From Caulobacteraceae bacterium UBA6225 (GTDB lineage: Bacteria; Pseudomonadota; Alphaproteobacteria; Caulobacterales; Caulobacteraceae), in NCBI GenBank assembly GCA_002441055.1, contig DJWR01000032.1, positions 3,858 through 18,064 of the forward strand: 14,207 nucleotides of DNA, in the 5' to 3' direction. Within the stretch, counting starts at the first letter, position 1. Every line of letters starts with the position of its first letter. The position numbers and the translations under genes are program-made. Positions 1-6,511 of the stretch are shown here, piece by piece. The notes below the pieces were generated by a model, which saw nothing but the letters and a program-made list of their open reading frames with translations, was not told the DNA's origin and made no database searches.

Positions 1-301
1 TCGCCGCCGGTCCATGAGCATCCCTTATCGCTGTGGTGTCCAAAGACCATACGCGCACCTGGCCAGGGGCGTTACGGCGCGCCAGGCCATTTCACAGCGA
101 TTGCCGTCGAAAATCATTTTGAGATCAAAATGAGCTTCGCCATGGCTAGTTTTCGTGTGGAAACAACGCCTCTGACCAGGATTTTCGAGGCCGCTCTCGC
201 CTGCCAAGCGAGATTCTTTCGCGCAAAATGCAGGGATTTGTTTGCCAGCGACCATTCTATCGGTACAGGGTAGCGCGCAAGCTACAGGAAATGAGCAAAC
301 T
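1..301 (+). other. Non-coding leader upstream of the cold-shock gene
   Basis: I see no convincing gene in this stretch. It is visibly less G+C-rich than the rest of the window. Frame 1 happens to be open from the left edge to a TAG at 271-273, but only 52 of its 90 codons end in G or C by hand count, far below the bias of the real genes here, so I read it as non-coding. It contains a 20-bp inverted repeat (114-133), a small hairpin (TCTCGC at 195-200 with GCGAGA at 208-213, loop of 7) and TAGC/GCTA arms at 271-274 and 281-284. A long structured 5' untranslated leader is usual for cold-shock genes, so part of this may be mRNA leader; where transcription starts cannot be seen. Confidence 0.5.
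114..133. promoter_or_regulatory. AT-rich inverted repeat, candidate operator
   Basis: The sequence TCATTTTGAGATCAAAATGA consists of two perfect 9-bp inverted arms separated by GA. It is AT-rich in a G+C-rich chromosome and lies about 170 bp before the cold-shock gene start. Its size and symmetry fit a binding site for a dimeric helix-turn-helix regulator. The embedded TTGAGA at 119-124 could be a -35-like element, with GCTAGT at 145-150 as a poor -10 match and a long spacer of 20, which would place the operator over the promoter; that part is speculative. It does not match a Fur, Irr or LexA box that I recognise. A role as an mRNA hairpin is the alternative. Confidence 0.45.
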
Positions 302-511
302 ATGACGACCGGAACAGTGAAGTGGTTCAACGCCACGAAGGGCTATGGCTTCATTCAGCCCGATGATGGCGGAGCCGACGTGTTTCTTCACATCAGCGCC
401 GTTGAACAAGCGGGCATGAGCTCGGTGAACGAAGGCGACAAGCTCTCCTTCGAGCTCGAAAAGGACCGTAAGTCGGGCAAGATGTCCGCCGGCCAGCTCC
501 AGAAGGCCTAA
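302..511 (+). CDS. Cold-shock domain protein (CspA family)
   Basis: Encodes a 69-residue single cold-shock domain protein, the standard size for the family. Such proteins bind single-stranded RNA and DNA in the cytoplasm and melt RNA secondary structure, often during cold or stationary phase. The nucleic-acid-binding motifs are clear: RNP1 KGYGFIQ at residues 13-19 and RNP2 VFLHIS at 27-32, with the typical opening TGTVKWFN. The ATG at 302 is chosen because homologues start with this motif; a TTG at 242 would add 20 residues unlike the family. AGGA at 286-289 is a rather distant ribosome binding site (12 bases). A four-codon reading frame (ATG at 291, stop at 303-305) overlaps the start. The gene stands alone and is followed by a terminator. 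Function is certain at family level; which paralogue it is, and whether it is cold-induced, cannot be told. Confidence 0.95.
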   Translation: MTTGTVKWFNATKGYGFIQPDDGGADVFLHISAVEQAGMSSVNEGDKLSFELEKDRKSGKMSAGQLQKA

Positions 512-527
512 AGGCTAACGGATTTGG

Positions 528-551
528 GCCCCGGCCGGCGACGGCCGGGGC
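528..551 (+). terminator. Rho-independent terminator after the cold-shock gene
   Basis: A perfect 10-bp G+C stem (GCCCCGGCCG at 528-537 and its complement at 542-551) closes a GCGA tetraloop, 16 bases after the csp stop codon. A pyrimidine-rich but imperfect T stretch (TTCGATCTTCTT) follows. It separates csp from the ABC genes downstream. Confidence 0.75.
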
Positions 552-610
552 TTCGATCTTCTTGATATTGAGGCGCGACGGGACCTTCCCGCCCCTCTAG
601 TCTGGCGGCC

Positions 611-1306
611 ATGGCCGCTGACGACCCCTCCTCTGCCCCACCCTTGAAAATCTCTGACCTGGCCAAGAGCGTGCCGGGCGGCCGACGGCTGTTCTCGAAC
701 CTGGCGCTCGACATGGCGCCTGGGGAGATCGTCGCGATCATGGGCGAGTCCGGCGTGGGCAAATCGACCCTGCTCAACCTGGTGGCTGGCCTCGACCGCG
801 CCGATGCTGGGCGCATTGAGATTGATGGTGTCGACCTCTCAACCCTGGACGATGACGCCCGGACCGGCCTGCGCCGCGACCGCATCGGTTTTGTCTTCCA
901 GGCCTTTCACATCCTGCCGCACCTGACCCTGGCCCAGAATGTGGCTCTGCCGTTGGTCCTGGCCCGCCGTCCGGAGGCCGAGGCTTTGAAGGCCGCCACG
1001 ATCATGCTCGACCAGGTCGGTTTGGAGGGCCGCGGTCAGGACTTCCCCGCCCAGGTCTCTGGCGGCGAGATGCAGCGCATCGCCCTGGCCCGGGCGCTCG
1101 TCCACCGCCCGGCCCTGGTTCTGGCTGACGAACCCACCGGCAATCTCGATCCCCAGACCGCCGACGTCATCCTGGCCTTGTTGTGCGAGCAGTTGCGCGC
1201 CTCAGGCGCCGCGGCGGTCATCGTCACCCATTCGGAGCGGGCGGCAGCCGCCGCCGATCGGGTGCTGACCCTCACCGCCGATGGTCTCGTCGCCCATGGA
1301 CTCTAG
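611..1306 (+). CDS. ABC transporter ATP-binding protein (AttE/YbbA/LolD-like)
   Basis: Encodes a 231-residue cytoplasmic ATPase that would power the large permease downstream. All motifs are intact: Walker A GESGVGKS at 45-52, Q-loop Gln97, signature VSGGE at 149-153, Walker B LVLADE at 169-174 with catalytic Glu174, and H-loop His207. The sequence ADEPTGNLDP and its size place it in the MacB/LolD/FtsE group of ATPases that work with FtsX-type permeases rather than importers. The order ATPase, large FtsX permease, AttH-like protein matches the attEFGH type of cluster known from Agrobacterium and others; the substrate of those systems is not established. No good ribosome binding site precedes the ATG, and TAGTCT at 598-603 could be a -10 element just upstream, so a leaderless transcript is possible. 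The 3' end overlaps the permease gene. Confidence 0.93.
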   Translation: MAADDPSSAPPLKISDLAKSVPGGRRLFSNLALDMAPGEIVAIMGESGVGKSTLLNLVAGLDRADAGRIEIDGVDLSTLDDDARTGLRRDRIGFVFQAFHILPHLTLAQNVALPLVLARRPEAEALKAATIMLDQVGLEGRGQDFPAQVSGGEMQRIALARALVHRPALVLADEPTGNLDPQTADVILALLCEQLRASGAAAVIVTHSERAAAAADRVLTLTADGLVAHGL

Positions 1307-3866
1307 GGGGGCGGCCGTGTCGTCCTCAGGCTTAAGCCCCCGCCTGCTGGGCTGGATGGTGTTGGGGGAGTGGCGCGCTCAGCCTGGTCGCACCCTGGCG
1401 GCGATCCTGGCCATCGCCGTGGGCGTCGGCCTTGGCCTGGCCATCCATCTGGTCAATCGCTCGGCCCTGGACGAGTTCGCCGGCGCGATCCGGAGCGTCA
1501 GCGGCGCGGCCGATCTGCAGGTCCAGGCGGCGAGTCCGCTCGGCTTCGACGAAGGCCTCTATCCCATCCTCGCGCGTCTGGCGGGCGTGGCGACGGTCAG
1601 TCCCGTCGTAGAGCTGCGCGCCCGCACGGACGGGGGCGAGCCCCTGACCCTGCTCGGCCTCGATCCTTTGCGCGCCGCAGCCGTCACGCCCAATCTTCTG
1701 GGCGGCGGCCCAGTCGGCGGCGGCGAGGGCGGTGTGACCACCGCAGAGGCGGTGTTTGACCTGGACGCCATCACTCTTTCGCCAGCCGCCCTGCAACAGA
1801 GCGGGCTGCGGGTGGGGGACAGGGTCGGACTGAACGCCGGGGGGCAGAGCGCAAGCTTCCGTATCGTCGGCGTCCTCGAGGGGGTCAGCGGTGACCGGGC
1901 CCTGGGGGTGATCGACATCGCCGCGGCCCAGTGGCGGTTCGCCCAACTTGGGCGCCTGCAACGGCTGGACCTGCGGCTTGCTGCGGGCGTCGATCGCGCC
2001 GCCATCGAGCGGACGGTCCAGGCGGCGCTGCCCGCCGAAGCCGCCCTGGTCACGCCCCAGAGCGAGATGCGCCGCACCGAGAGCCTCTCGCGAGCCTACC
2101 GGGTCAATCTCCAGATGCTGGCCCTGGTGGCCCTGCTCACCGGCGGATTTCTGGTCTATTCGGCCCAATCGCTGTCGGTCACTCGACGGCGGCCGCAGTT
2201 CGCCCTGTTGCGAGTGCTGGGCCTGCCGGCCCGAGGCATGCTGGGCCAGGTGTTGATCGAGGGGGTCGTTCTGGGCCTGGTCGGCGCCGCCCTGGGCATG
2301 GCCCTCGGCGTGGGCCTGGCCGAACTCGCTCTGCGATTGCTCGGCGGGGACCTCGGGGGCGGCTATTTCCGCGGCGGGCGTCCGCCGCTGGTCTTCACGC
2401 CGCTGGCCGCGGCGATCATCTTCGCCCTGGGCGTCGCCATCGCCGTCCTTGGCAGTCTCTTCCCGGCCCTGGCGGCCGAGCGCATTCCGGCGGCCGTCGC
2501 CCTCAAGACAGGGTCAGGGGAAAGCGGCGAGATCGCCCGCCAGGCCCCGCCGTGGATCAGCCTTGGTCTCCTGGCCCTGGGCGGATTGGCGGCCCTGGGC
2601 CCGCCCATCGGCGGTGTCCCCGTTTTTGGCTATGGCGCCATCGCCCTGATCCTGGCCGGCGGGGTTGGCGCCATGCCCTGGCTGGCGCGGGGGCTACTGG
2701 CGCCCTTGCGGCGCCTCAGGGCGCCGGCCCCGCCCATCGCCCTGGCCATCGCCCGACTGTGGGGCGCCCCGCGTCAGGCGGCTGTGGCGCTTTGCGGTAT
2801 CGTCGCCAGCACCAGCCTCATGGTGGCCATGGCCGTTATGGTGACCAGCTTCCGCGGCTCGGTGGAGGACTGGCTGATCCAGATCCTGCCGGCCGACATC
2901 TATATGCGGCTCGACCCTGGCCTCTCCCTCGATCCCGAAGCCCAGGCCAGGCTCGCCGGCGCCCCGGAAGCCGCCACCATCGAGTTCCGCCAGAGTTTCA
3001 ATCTGCGCCTCAGTCCCGAGCGGCCACCAGTCCAGGTCAGCGCCCGGGGACGGCCAGGCGCCGGCGCAGGAGAAGGTCTGCCCCTGGTAGGCCCCCAGGT
3101 TCGTCCCGACGGCGCATCAGCCTGGATCTCCGAACCCATGGCCAGGCTCTATGACCTGAGCCCCGGCGATGGTCTGACCCTGCCCATCGGGCCCGGCGCC
3201 CAGGCGCAGGTGACCGTGGCCGGGGTCTGGCGGGACTATTACAACCAGTTTGGGGCTCTGATCCTCGATCAGGCGGCCTACACCACCCTGACTGGCGACG
3301 CCGGCCGCGGCGAGGCCGCAATCACGCTCGCCCCCAGCGTCGAGCCTGCAGAGGCCATTGAGGCCTTCCGTGCGCGCCTGCCGCCCTCGATCGCGTCAGG
3401 GGCCGACTTCGCCGAGCCCCGGGAGATCCGCGCCGTAGCGCTGCGGATTTTCGACCGTTCCTTCGCGGTGACCTACGCACTGGAAGCCATCGCCATCCTG
3501 GTGGGCCTGGCCGGGGTGGCGACCACCTTCTCGGCCCAGACGCTGGCCCGTCGCAAGGAGTTCGGCATGCTGCGCCATGTGGGGGTGCGGCGCGGTCAGA
3601 TCATTCAGATGCTGGCCACCGAAGGCGCCCTGCTCGGCGCTATCGGCGCCCTGGCCGGCCTGACGCTCGGCTTGATCATGAGCCAGGTGCTGATCCACGT
3701 GGTCAATCCGCAGTCCTTCAACTGGACCATGGAGACCCGACTGCCCTGGCCCCTGCTGGCCAGTCTGGCCGCCGCCCTGGTGGCCACCTCGGCCGGCGCC
3801 GCGGTGCTGGCCGGGCGCGGGGCGGTGGCCGAAAGCGCCGTGCGCGCCGTACGGGAGGACTGGTGA
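1296..3866 (+). CDS. Large FtsX-family ABC permease (YbbP-like, AttF/G-like)
   Basis: Inner-membrane permease of about 856 residues, partner of the preceding ATPase. Numbered from an alternative ATG at 1281 (861 aa), hydrophobic segments lie near 38-58, 277-297, 323-350, 372-396, 426-440, 450-475, 497-522, 729-751, 777-805 and 823-845. That gives the 10-TM duplicated FtsX arrangement of YbbP-type proteins. Two large soluble, probably periplasmic, domains (about 60-275 and 525-725) follow TM1 and TM7. The cytoplasmic coupling sequences TRRRPQFALLRVLG (301-314) and ARRKEFGMLRHVGV (756-769) mark the two FtsX domains. Such proteins use ATP for mechanical work or extraction of lipophilic molecules from the membrane. 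The start is uncertain: ATG 1281, ATG 1296 (used here, 11-base overlap) or GTG 1317, which has a G-rich tract just before it. The substrate is unknown. Confidence 0.92.
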   Translation: MDSRGAAVSSSGLSPRLLGWMVLGEWRAQPGRTLAAILAIAVGVGLGLAIHLVNRSALDEFAGAIRSVSGAADLQVQAASPLGFDEGLYPILARLAGVATVSPVVELRARTDGGEPLTLLGLDPLRAAAVTPNLLGGGPVGGGEGGVTTAEAVFDLDAITLSPAALQQSGLRVGDRVGLNAGGQSASFRIVGVLEGVSGDRALGVIDIAAAQWRFAQLGRLQRLDLRLAAGVDRAAIERTVQAALPAEAALVTPQSEMRRTESLSRAYRVNLQMLALVALLTGGFLVYSAQSLSVTRRRPQFALLRVLGLPARGMLGQVLIEGVVLGLVGAALGMALGVGLAELALRLLGGDLGGGYFRGGRPPLVFTPLAAAIIFALGVAIAVLGSLFPALAAERIPAAVALKTGSGESGEIARQAPPWISLGLLALGGLAALGPPIGGVPVFGYGAIALILAGGVGAMPWLARGLLAPLRRLRAPAPPIALAIARLWGAPRQAAVALCGIVASTSLMVAMAVMVTSFRGSVEDWLIQILPADIYMRLDPGLSLDPEAQARLAGAPEAATIEFRQSFNLRLSPERPPVQVSARGRPGAGAGEGLPLVGPQVRPDGASAWISEPMARLYDLSPGDGLTLPIGPGAQAQVTVAGVWRDYYNQFGALILDQAAYTTLTGDAGRGEAAITLAPSVEPAEAIEAFRARLPPSIASGADFAEPREIRAVALRIFDRSFAVTYALEAIAILVGLAGVATTFSAQTLARRKEFGMLRHVGVRRGQIIQMLATEGALLGAIGALAGLTLGLIMSQVLIHVVNPQSFNWTMETRLPWPLLASLAAALVATSAGAAVLAGRGAVAESAVRAVREDW
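3853..3859 (+). promoter_or_regulatory. Ribosome binding site of the AttH-like gene
   Basis: GGGAGGA lies inside the end of the permease gene, 6 bases before the ATG at 3866. It decides for ATG 3866 over the in-frame GTG at 3863, which would be only 3 bases away. Confidence 0.7.
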
Positions 3867-4954
3867 TGATCCCCCGTCGCGTCTTCGCCGGCCTGCTCGG
3901 TGCAGGCCTGATCCTGCCAGCCATGCCGGGCCTCGCCCGAGACCGGGCCGGCGCGCCGGTCTTCGCCCCGGTGCGGCCTGGCCGCCCCTTGTCCTTCCCC
4001 GCCGATCACGGCGCCCACCCGGACTTCAGGACCGAGTGGTGGTACGTCACCGGCTGGCTGCAGGCGCAGGGCCAGCCCATCGGGTTCCAGATCACCTTCT
4101 TCCGGATCCGCACTGGCGCCGACACCCGCAATCCCAGCGCGTTCGCCCCCACCCAGGTGATCTTCGCCCATGCGGCCATCTCCGATCCCGCCGTGGGCCG
4201 GCTGCTTCACGCCCAGCGCATCGCCCGGGCAGGCTTTGGCTTGGCGCAGGCCAAGGTGGGCGACATGGATCTGGTCCTCGACGATTGGCGGCTGCGCCGG
4301 ACGGCTGGCGGCGTGCTGAAGGCTTCGGCCGGAGATCAGGCTTTCGCCCTGGACCTTTCCCTCGCCCCCACACAGCCGCCCCTGCTGCAGGGCGAGCAGG
4401 GGTTCAGTCGCAAGGGGCCGCGCCCTGACCAGTCGAGCTACTATTACAGTCTCCCTCACCTGAAGGTGAGCGGCGCCCTGACCCGGGAGGGCCGGCGCAT
4501 CCCCGTCACCGGCGAGGCCTGGATGGATCAGGAATGGTCCTCCACCCTGCTGGACGCCCGGGCGGTGGGCTGGGACTGGACGGGGATCAATCTGGACGAC
4601 GGCGGTGCGCTGACCGCCTTTCAGGTACGCGATCAGCAGGGGCAGGCGGTCTGGGCCGGCGGTTCCCTGCGGGGAACTGACGGGCGGCTGACCATCTTCG
4701 GGCCGGGCGACGTACGGTTCGTCACCCGGCGTCAGTGGACTTCGCCCCGCACCGGCGCCCGCTATCCGATCGTCCGGGACGTCCAGGCGCGGACGCCAGC
4801 CGGTCCCCGGGTCTGGCGGCTGGAGCCCCTGTTTGACGATCAGGAACTCGACAGCCGTCCGGTGGGCCCGGTCTATTGGGAAGGCGCCGTGAAAACAGAC
4901 AGCGGCCGGGGCTATCTTGAACTCACTGGCTATGACGCCCCGCTCGCGCTCTAG
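3866..4954 (+). CDS. AttH/CrtC-like secreted lipocalin-fold protein
   Basis: Encodes 362 residues. The N-terminus has a twin-arginine-like signal: Arg4-Arg5, RVFAG, a hydrophobic core to about residue 20, and a likely cut near Ala24, so the protein probably folds before export to the periplasm. The mature part has the hallmarks of the AttH/CrtC family of double lipocalin-like barrels: FPADHGAHPDFRTEWWYVTG starting at residue 44, QGFSRKGPRPDQSSYYYS (178-195), GEAWMDQEWSS (216-226) followed by GWDWTGINL (235-243), and a C-terminal YWEGAV...GYLELTGY. CrtC members hydrate carotenoids, but no carotenoid gene is nearby. Coupling to an ABC ATPase and FtsX permease (stop and start share one base) points instead to the AttH role, a periplasmic partner of that transporter, perhaps binding or altering a hydrophobic cargo. 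The family is secure; the activity is not known. Confidence 0.88.
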   Translation: MIPRRVFAGLLGAGLILPAMPGLARDRAGAPVFAPVRPGRPLSFPADHGAHPDFRTEWWYVTGWLQAQGQPIGFQITFFRIRTGADTRNPSAFAPTQVIFAHAAISDPAVGRLLHAQRIARAGFGLAQAKVGDMDLVLDDWRLRRTAGGVLKASAGDQAFALDLSLAPTQPPLLQGEQGFSRKGPRPDQSSYYYSLPHLKVSGALTREGRRIPVTGEAWMDQEWSSTLLDARAVGWDWTGINLDDGGALTAFQVRDQQGQAVWAGGSLRGTDGRLTIFGPGDVRFVTRRQWTSPRTGARYPIVRDVQARTPAGPRVWRLEPLFDDQELDSRPVGPVYWEGAVKTDSGRGYLELTGYDAPLAL

Positions 4955-4996
4955 GTCCATCGCCTGTCCCTGAGCTAGACTGCTGGACCAAGATGT

Positions 4997-5000
4997 GGAG
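4997..5000 (+). promoter_or_regulatory. Ribosome binding site of the EVE gene
   Basis: GGAG sits 6 bases before the ATG at 5007 and supports that start over the in-frame GTG at 4995. GCTAGACT at 4974-4981 resembles the -10 region of Caulobacter promoters (GCTANA core), so an internal promoter is possible, but I see no matching -35. Confidence 0.5.
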
Positions 5001-5006
5001 TGCGCC

Positions 5007-5438
5007 ATGGCCTATTGGCTGCTGAAGTCCGAGCCGGACGTGTTCTCCTGGGACGACCTCGTGGCGCGCGGCGCGGCGGGAGAGCCCTGGAACGGGGTCC
5101 GCAACCACACCGCCAAGCTCAACATGATGGCCATGAAGCGCGGCGATCAGGCCTTTTTCTATCACTCCCAGGCCGGCAAGGAGATCGTCGGCGTCTGCGA
5201 GGTGATCGCCGAGGCCTATCCCGACCCCACCGACCCCAAGGGCGTCTTTGTCTGTGTCGATGTGCGGGCGCAGGCCCCCCTGCCCCGCCCCTTCACCCTG
5301 GCTGAGGCCAAGGCCGACCCTGCCCTGAAGGCGATGTCGTTGGTCACATCGTTCCGGCTTTCGGTGCAGCCCGTCACTGACGAAGAGTGGGCGCACATCC
5401 TGGCCTGTGTGGGCGCGGGCAAGACAGACGTCCAATGA
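5007..5438 (+). CDS. EVE-domain protein
   Basis: Encodes a 143-residue protein that is essentially a single EVE domain, a PUA-like fold. The family signatures are present: YWLLKSEP at residues 3-10, WNGVRNHTAKLNMMAMKRGD at 28-47, FFYHS at 50-54, VGVCEV at 61-66 and TSFRLSVQPVTDEEW at 114-128. PUA-like and EVE domains bind modified bases in RNA or DNA in a hydrophobic pocket; stand-alone bacterial EVE proteins have mostly been tied to RNA binding, and their cellular job is poorly defined. The gene follows the AttH-like gene after 52 bases, and its stop overlaps the start of the next gene as ATGA, so it is probably co-translated with an exporter adaptor. Nothing in the protein suggests membrane association. 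Family assignment is firm; its function here is unknown. Confidence 0.92.
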   Translation: MAYWLLKSEPDVFSWDDLVARGAAGEPWNGVRNHTAKLNMMAMKRGDQAFFYHSQAGKEIVGVCEVIAEAYPDPTDPKGVFVCVDVRAQAPLPRPFTLAEAKADPALKAMSLVTSFRLSVQPVTDEEWAHILACVGAGKTDVQ

Positions 5439-6508
5439 GCAGACGCGCGGGACTGAAACTCGCCACCGCCCTCCTTGTGCTGGGCGCCATCGCCGCCCTG
5501 GTCCTGGTGATAAGCCGTCGACCGCCAGAGGTCGAGGTGCTGACCGTTCGGCCTGAGGCCACTGAACTGGTTCTCGCCGTGGTCGGCCGGGTCAGGCCCC
5601 TCGACCTGGTGGAGGTGCGCTCGCCCAATCCTGGGCAGGTCATCGAGTTGCTGGCCGACGATGGGGATCAGGTGGTGGAGGGCCAGGCCCTGGCTCTGAT
5701 CCGCGCCACGGTTGAACAGGCCCAGACCGAGGCTGAAGCCGCCCGGGTGCGGGCGGCCCAGGCGCAGGCCGCCGAGGCGCGCCTGGCCTTTCAGCGCACA
5801 GAGGCCCTGGCGCGTGCTGGCTTCGCCGCCCAGGCCGCCCTGGACCAGGCCCGGGCGAGCCTGCGGTCGGCTGAGGCCGCCCTTACCGCGGCCCAGGCCA
5901 CCGCCCGCGCCTCGGCCGCCCGCACCCGCGAGTTCATTGTCCGCGCCCCCATGGCAGGCGTGATCCTGGTCCGGCCCATCGACAGCGGACAGGTGGTCGG
6001 CGCGACAACCCCTCTGTTTGAGTTGGGGTCGCTGGAGGGCCTGGAAATCCTCGCCGAGGTGGATGAAGCCTATGCGGACGCCCTGCGTCCAGGCATGACC
6101 GCCCGCGCCGCCGCCTCGGGCGCAGAGGGCCAGTTTGATGCAGTGGTCAGCGAGGTGTCGCCAAAGGTCGACTCCGCCACCGGCGGACGGCTGGTGAAGG
6201 TGCGCCCCACGGCTAAGGCCGACCTGGCGCCAGGCCGCTCGGTGGATGTGACCATCGTGGTGGAGGTTCGCCCAGGCGCCCTGGTCATCCCCCGCCAGGC
6301 GGTGGTCGACGCCACCACCGCGCCCAAGGTCTATGTGCTCGACGCCGATGATGTCATCCAGGCCCGCGACAGCACCATCGCCCGCTGGCCCTCCCAGGGC
6401 GCGATCATCGAGCAGGGTCTGGCGGCAGGTGATCGGGTGGTGATGTCGCCGGGCGAGTTGCGCCCCGGTGACAAGGTCCGTCCGGTTTCGCCTGCAGATG
6501 CGGACTGA
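5435..6508 (+). CDS. Periplasmic adaptor of an ABC exporter (HlyD/MacA/DevB type)
   Basis: Encodes a 357-residue membrane fusion protein. Residues 8-26 form an N-terminal membrane anchor. The two halves of a lipoyl-like domain lie at about 60-90 (VRSPNPGQVIELLADDGDQV) and 168-198 (IVRAPMAGVILVRPIDSGQV). They flank an Ala- and Gln-rich coiled-coil hairpin of about 91-165, and beta-barrel and membrane-proximal domains follow to the end. Adaptors of this kind link an inner-membrane ABC permease to an outer-membrane TolC channel. With the permease and ATPase that follow it forms an adaptor-permease-ATPase set in the order of devBCA, the cyanobacterial glycolipid exporter, and is related to MacAB. 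The start at 5435 overlaps the EVE stop by four bases; a start at 5387 would lie deep inside the EVE gene. No TolC homologue is in the window. Substrate unknown. Confidence 0.9.
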   Translation: MSRRAGLKLATALLVLGAIAALVLVISRRPPEVEVLTVRPEATELVLAVVGRVRPLDLVEVRSPNPGQVIELLADDGDQVVEGQALALIRATVEQAQTEAEAARVRAAQAQAAEARLAFQRTEALARAGFAAQAALDQARASLRSAEAALTAAQATARASAARTREFIVRAPMAGVILVRPIDSGQVVGATTPLFELGSLEGLEILAEVDEAYADALRPGMTARAAASGAEGQFDAVVSEVSPKVDSATGGRLVKVRPTAKADLAPGRSVDVTIVVEVRPGALVIPRQAVVDATTAPKVYVLDADDVIQARDSTIARWPSQGAIIEQGLAAGDRVVMSPGELRPGDKVRPVSPADAD

Positions 6509-6511
6509 GAC

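Noticed and set aside
27..101. 9-bp inverted repeat ATCGCTGTG / CACAGCGAT with 57 bases between
   Set aside because: A 9-bp match at that distance is not surprising by chance in a 300-base stretch, and nothing else supports a structure.
1..273. Open frame 1 from the left edge to TAG at 271-273, possibly the tail of an upstream gene
   Set aside because: Only 52 of 90 codons end in G or C by hand count, unlike the strong bias of the true genes, and the translation shows no recognisable motif. A chance open frame is more likely, though a foreign partial gene cannot be fully excluded.
242..301. Extension of the cold-shock protein to a TTG start
   Set aside because: The added 20 residues do not belong to the family, and the standard start at 302 gives the usual 69-residue length.
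25..336. Minus-strand frame of 103 codons across the csp leader
   Set aside because: It runs into the start of the cold-shock gene on the other strand, has no ribosome binding site or family motif, and covers the regulatory-looking repeat.
1931..3154. Plus-strand frame of 407 codons in another phase inside the large permease
   Set aside because: Very rich in Arg, Pro and Gly, as expected of an out-of-frame reading of a G+C-rich gene; the permease frame has the TM pattern and FtsX motifs.
3605..5008. Minus-strand frame of 467 codons opposite the permease end and AttH-like gene
   Set aside because: It is the complement of two clearly recognised genes. In G+C-rich DNA, long antisense frames arise from codon bias, and its composition shows no domain.
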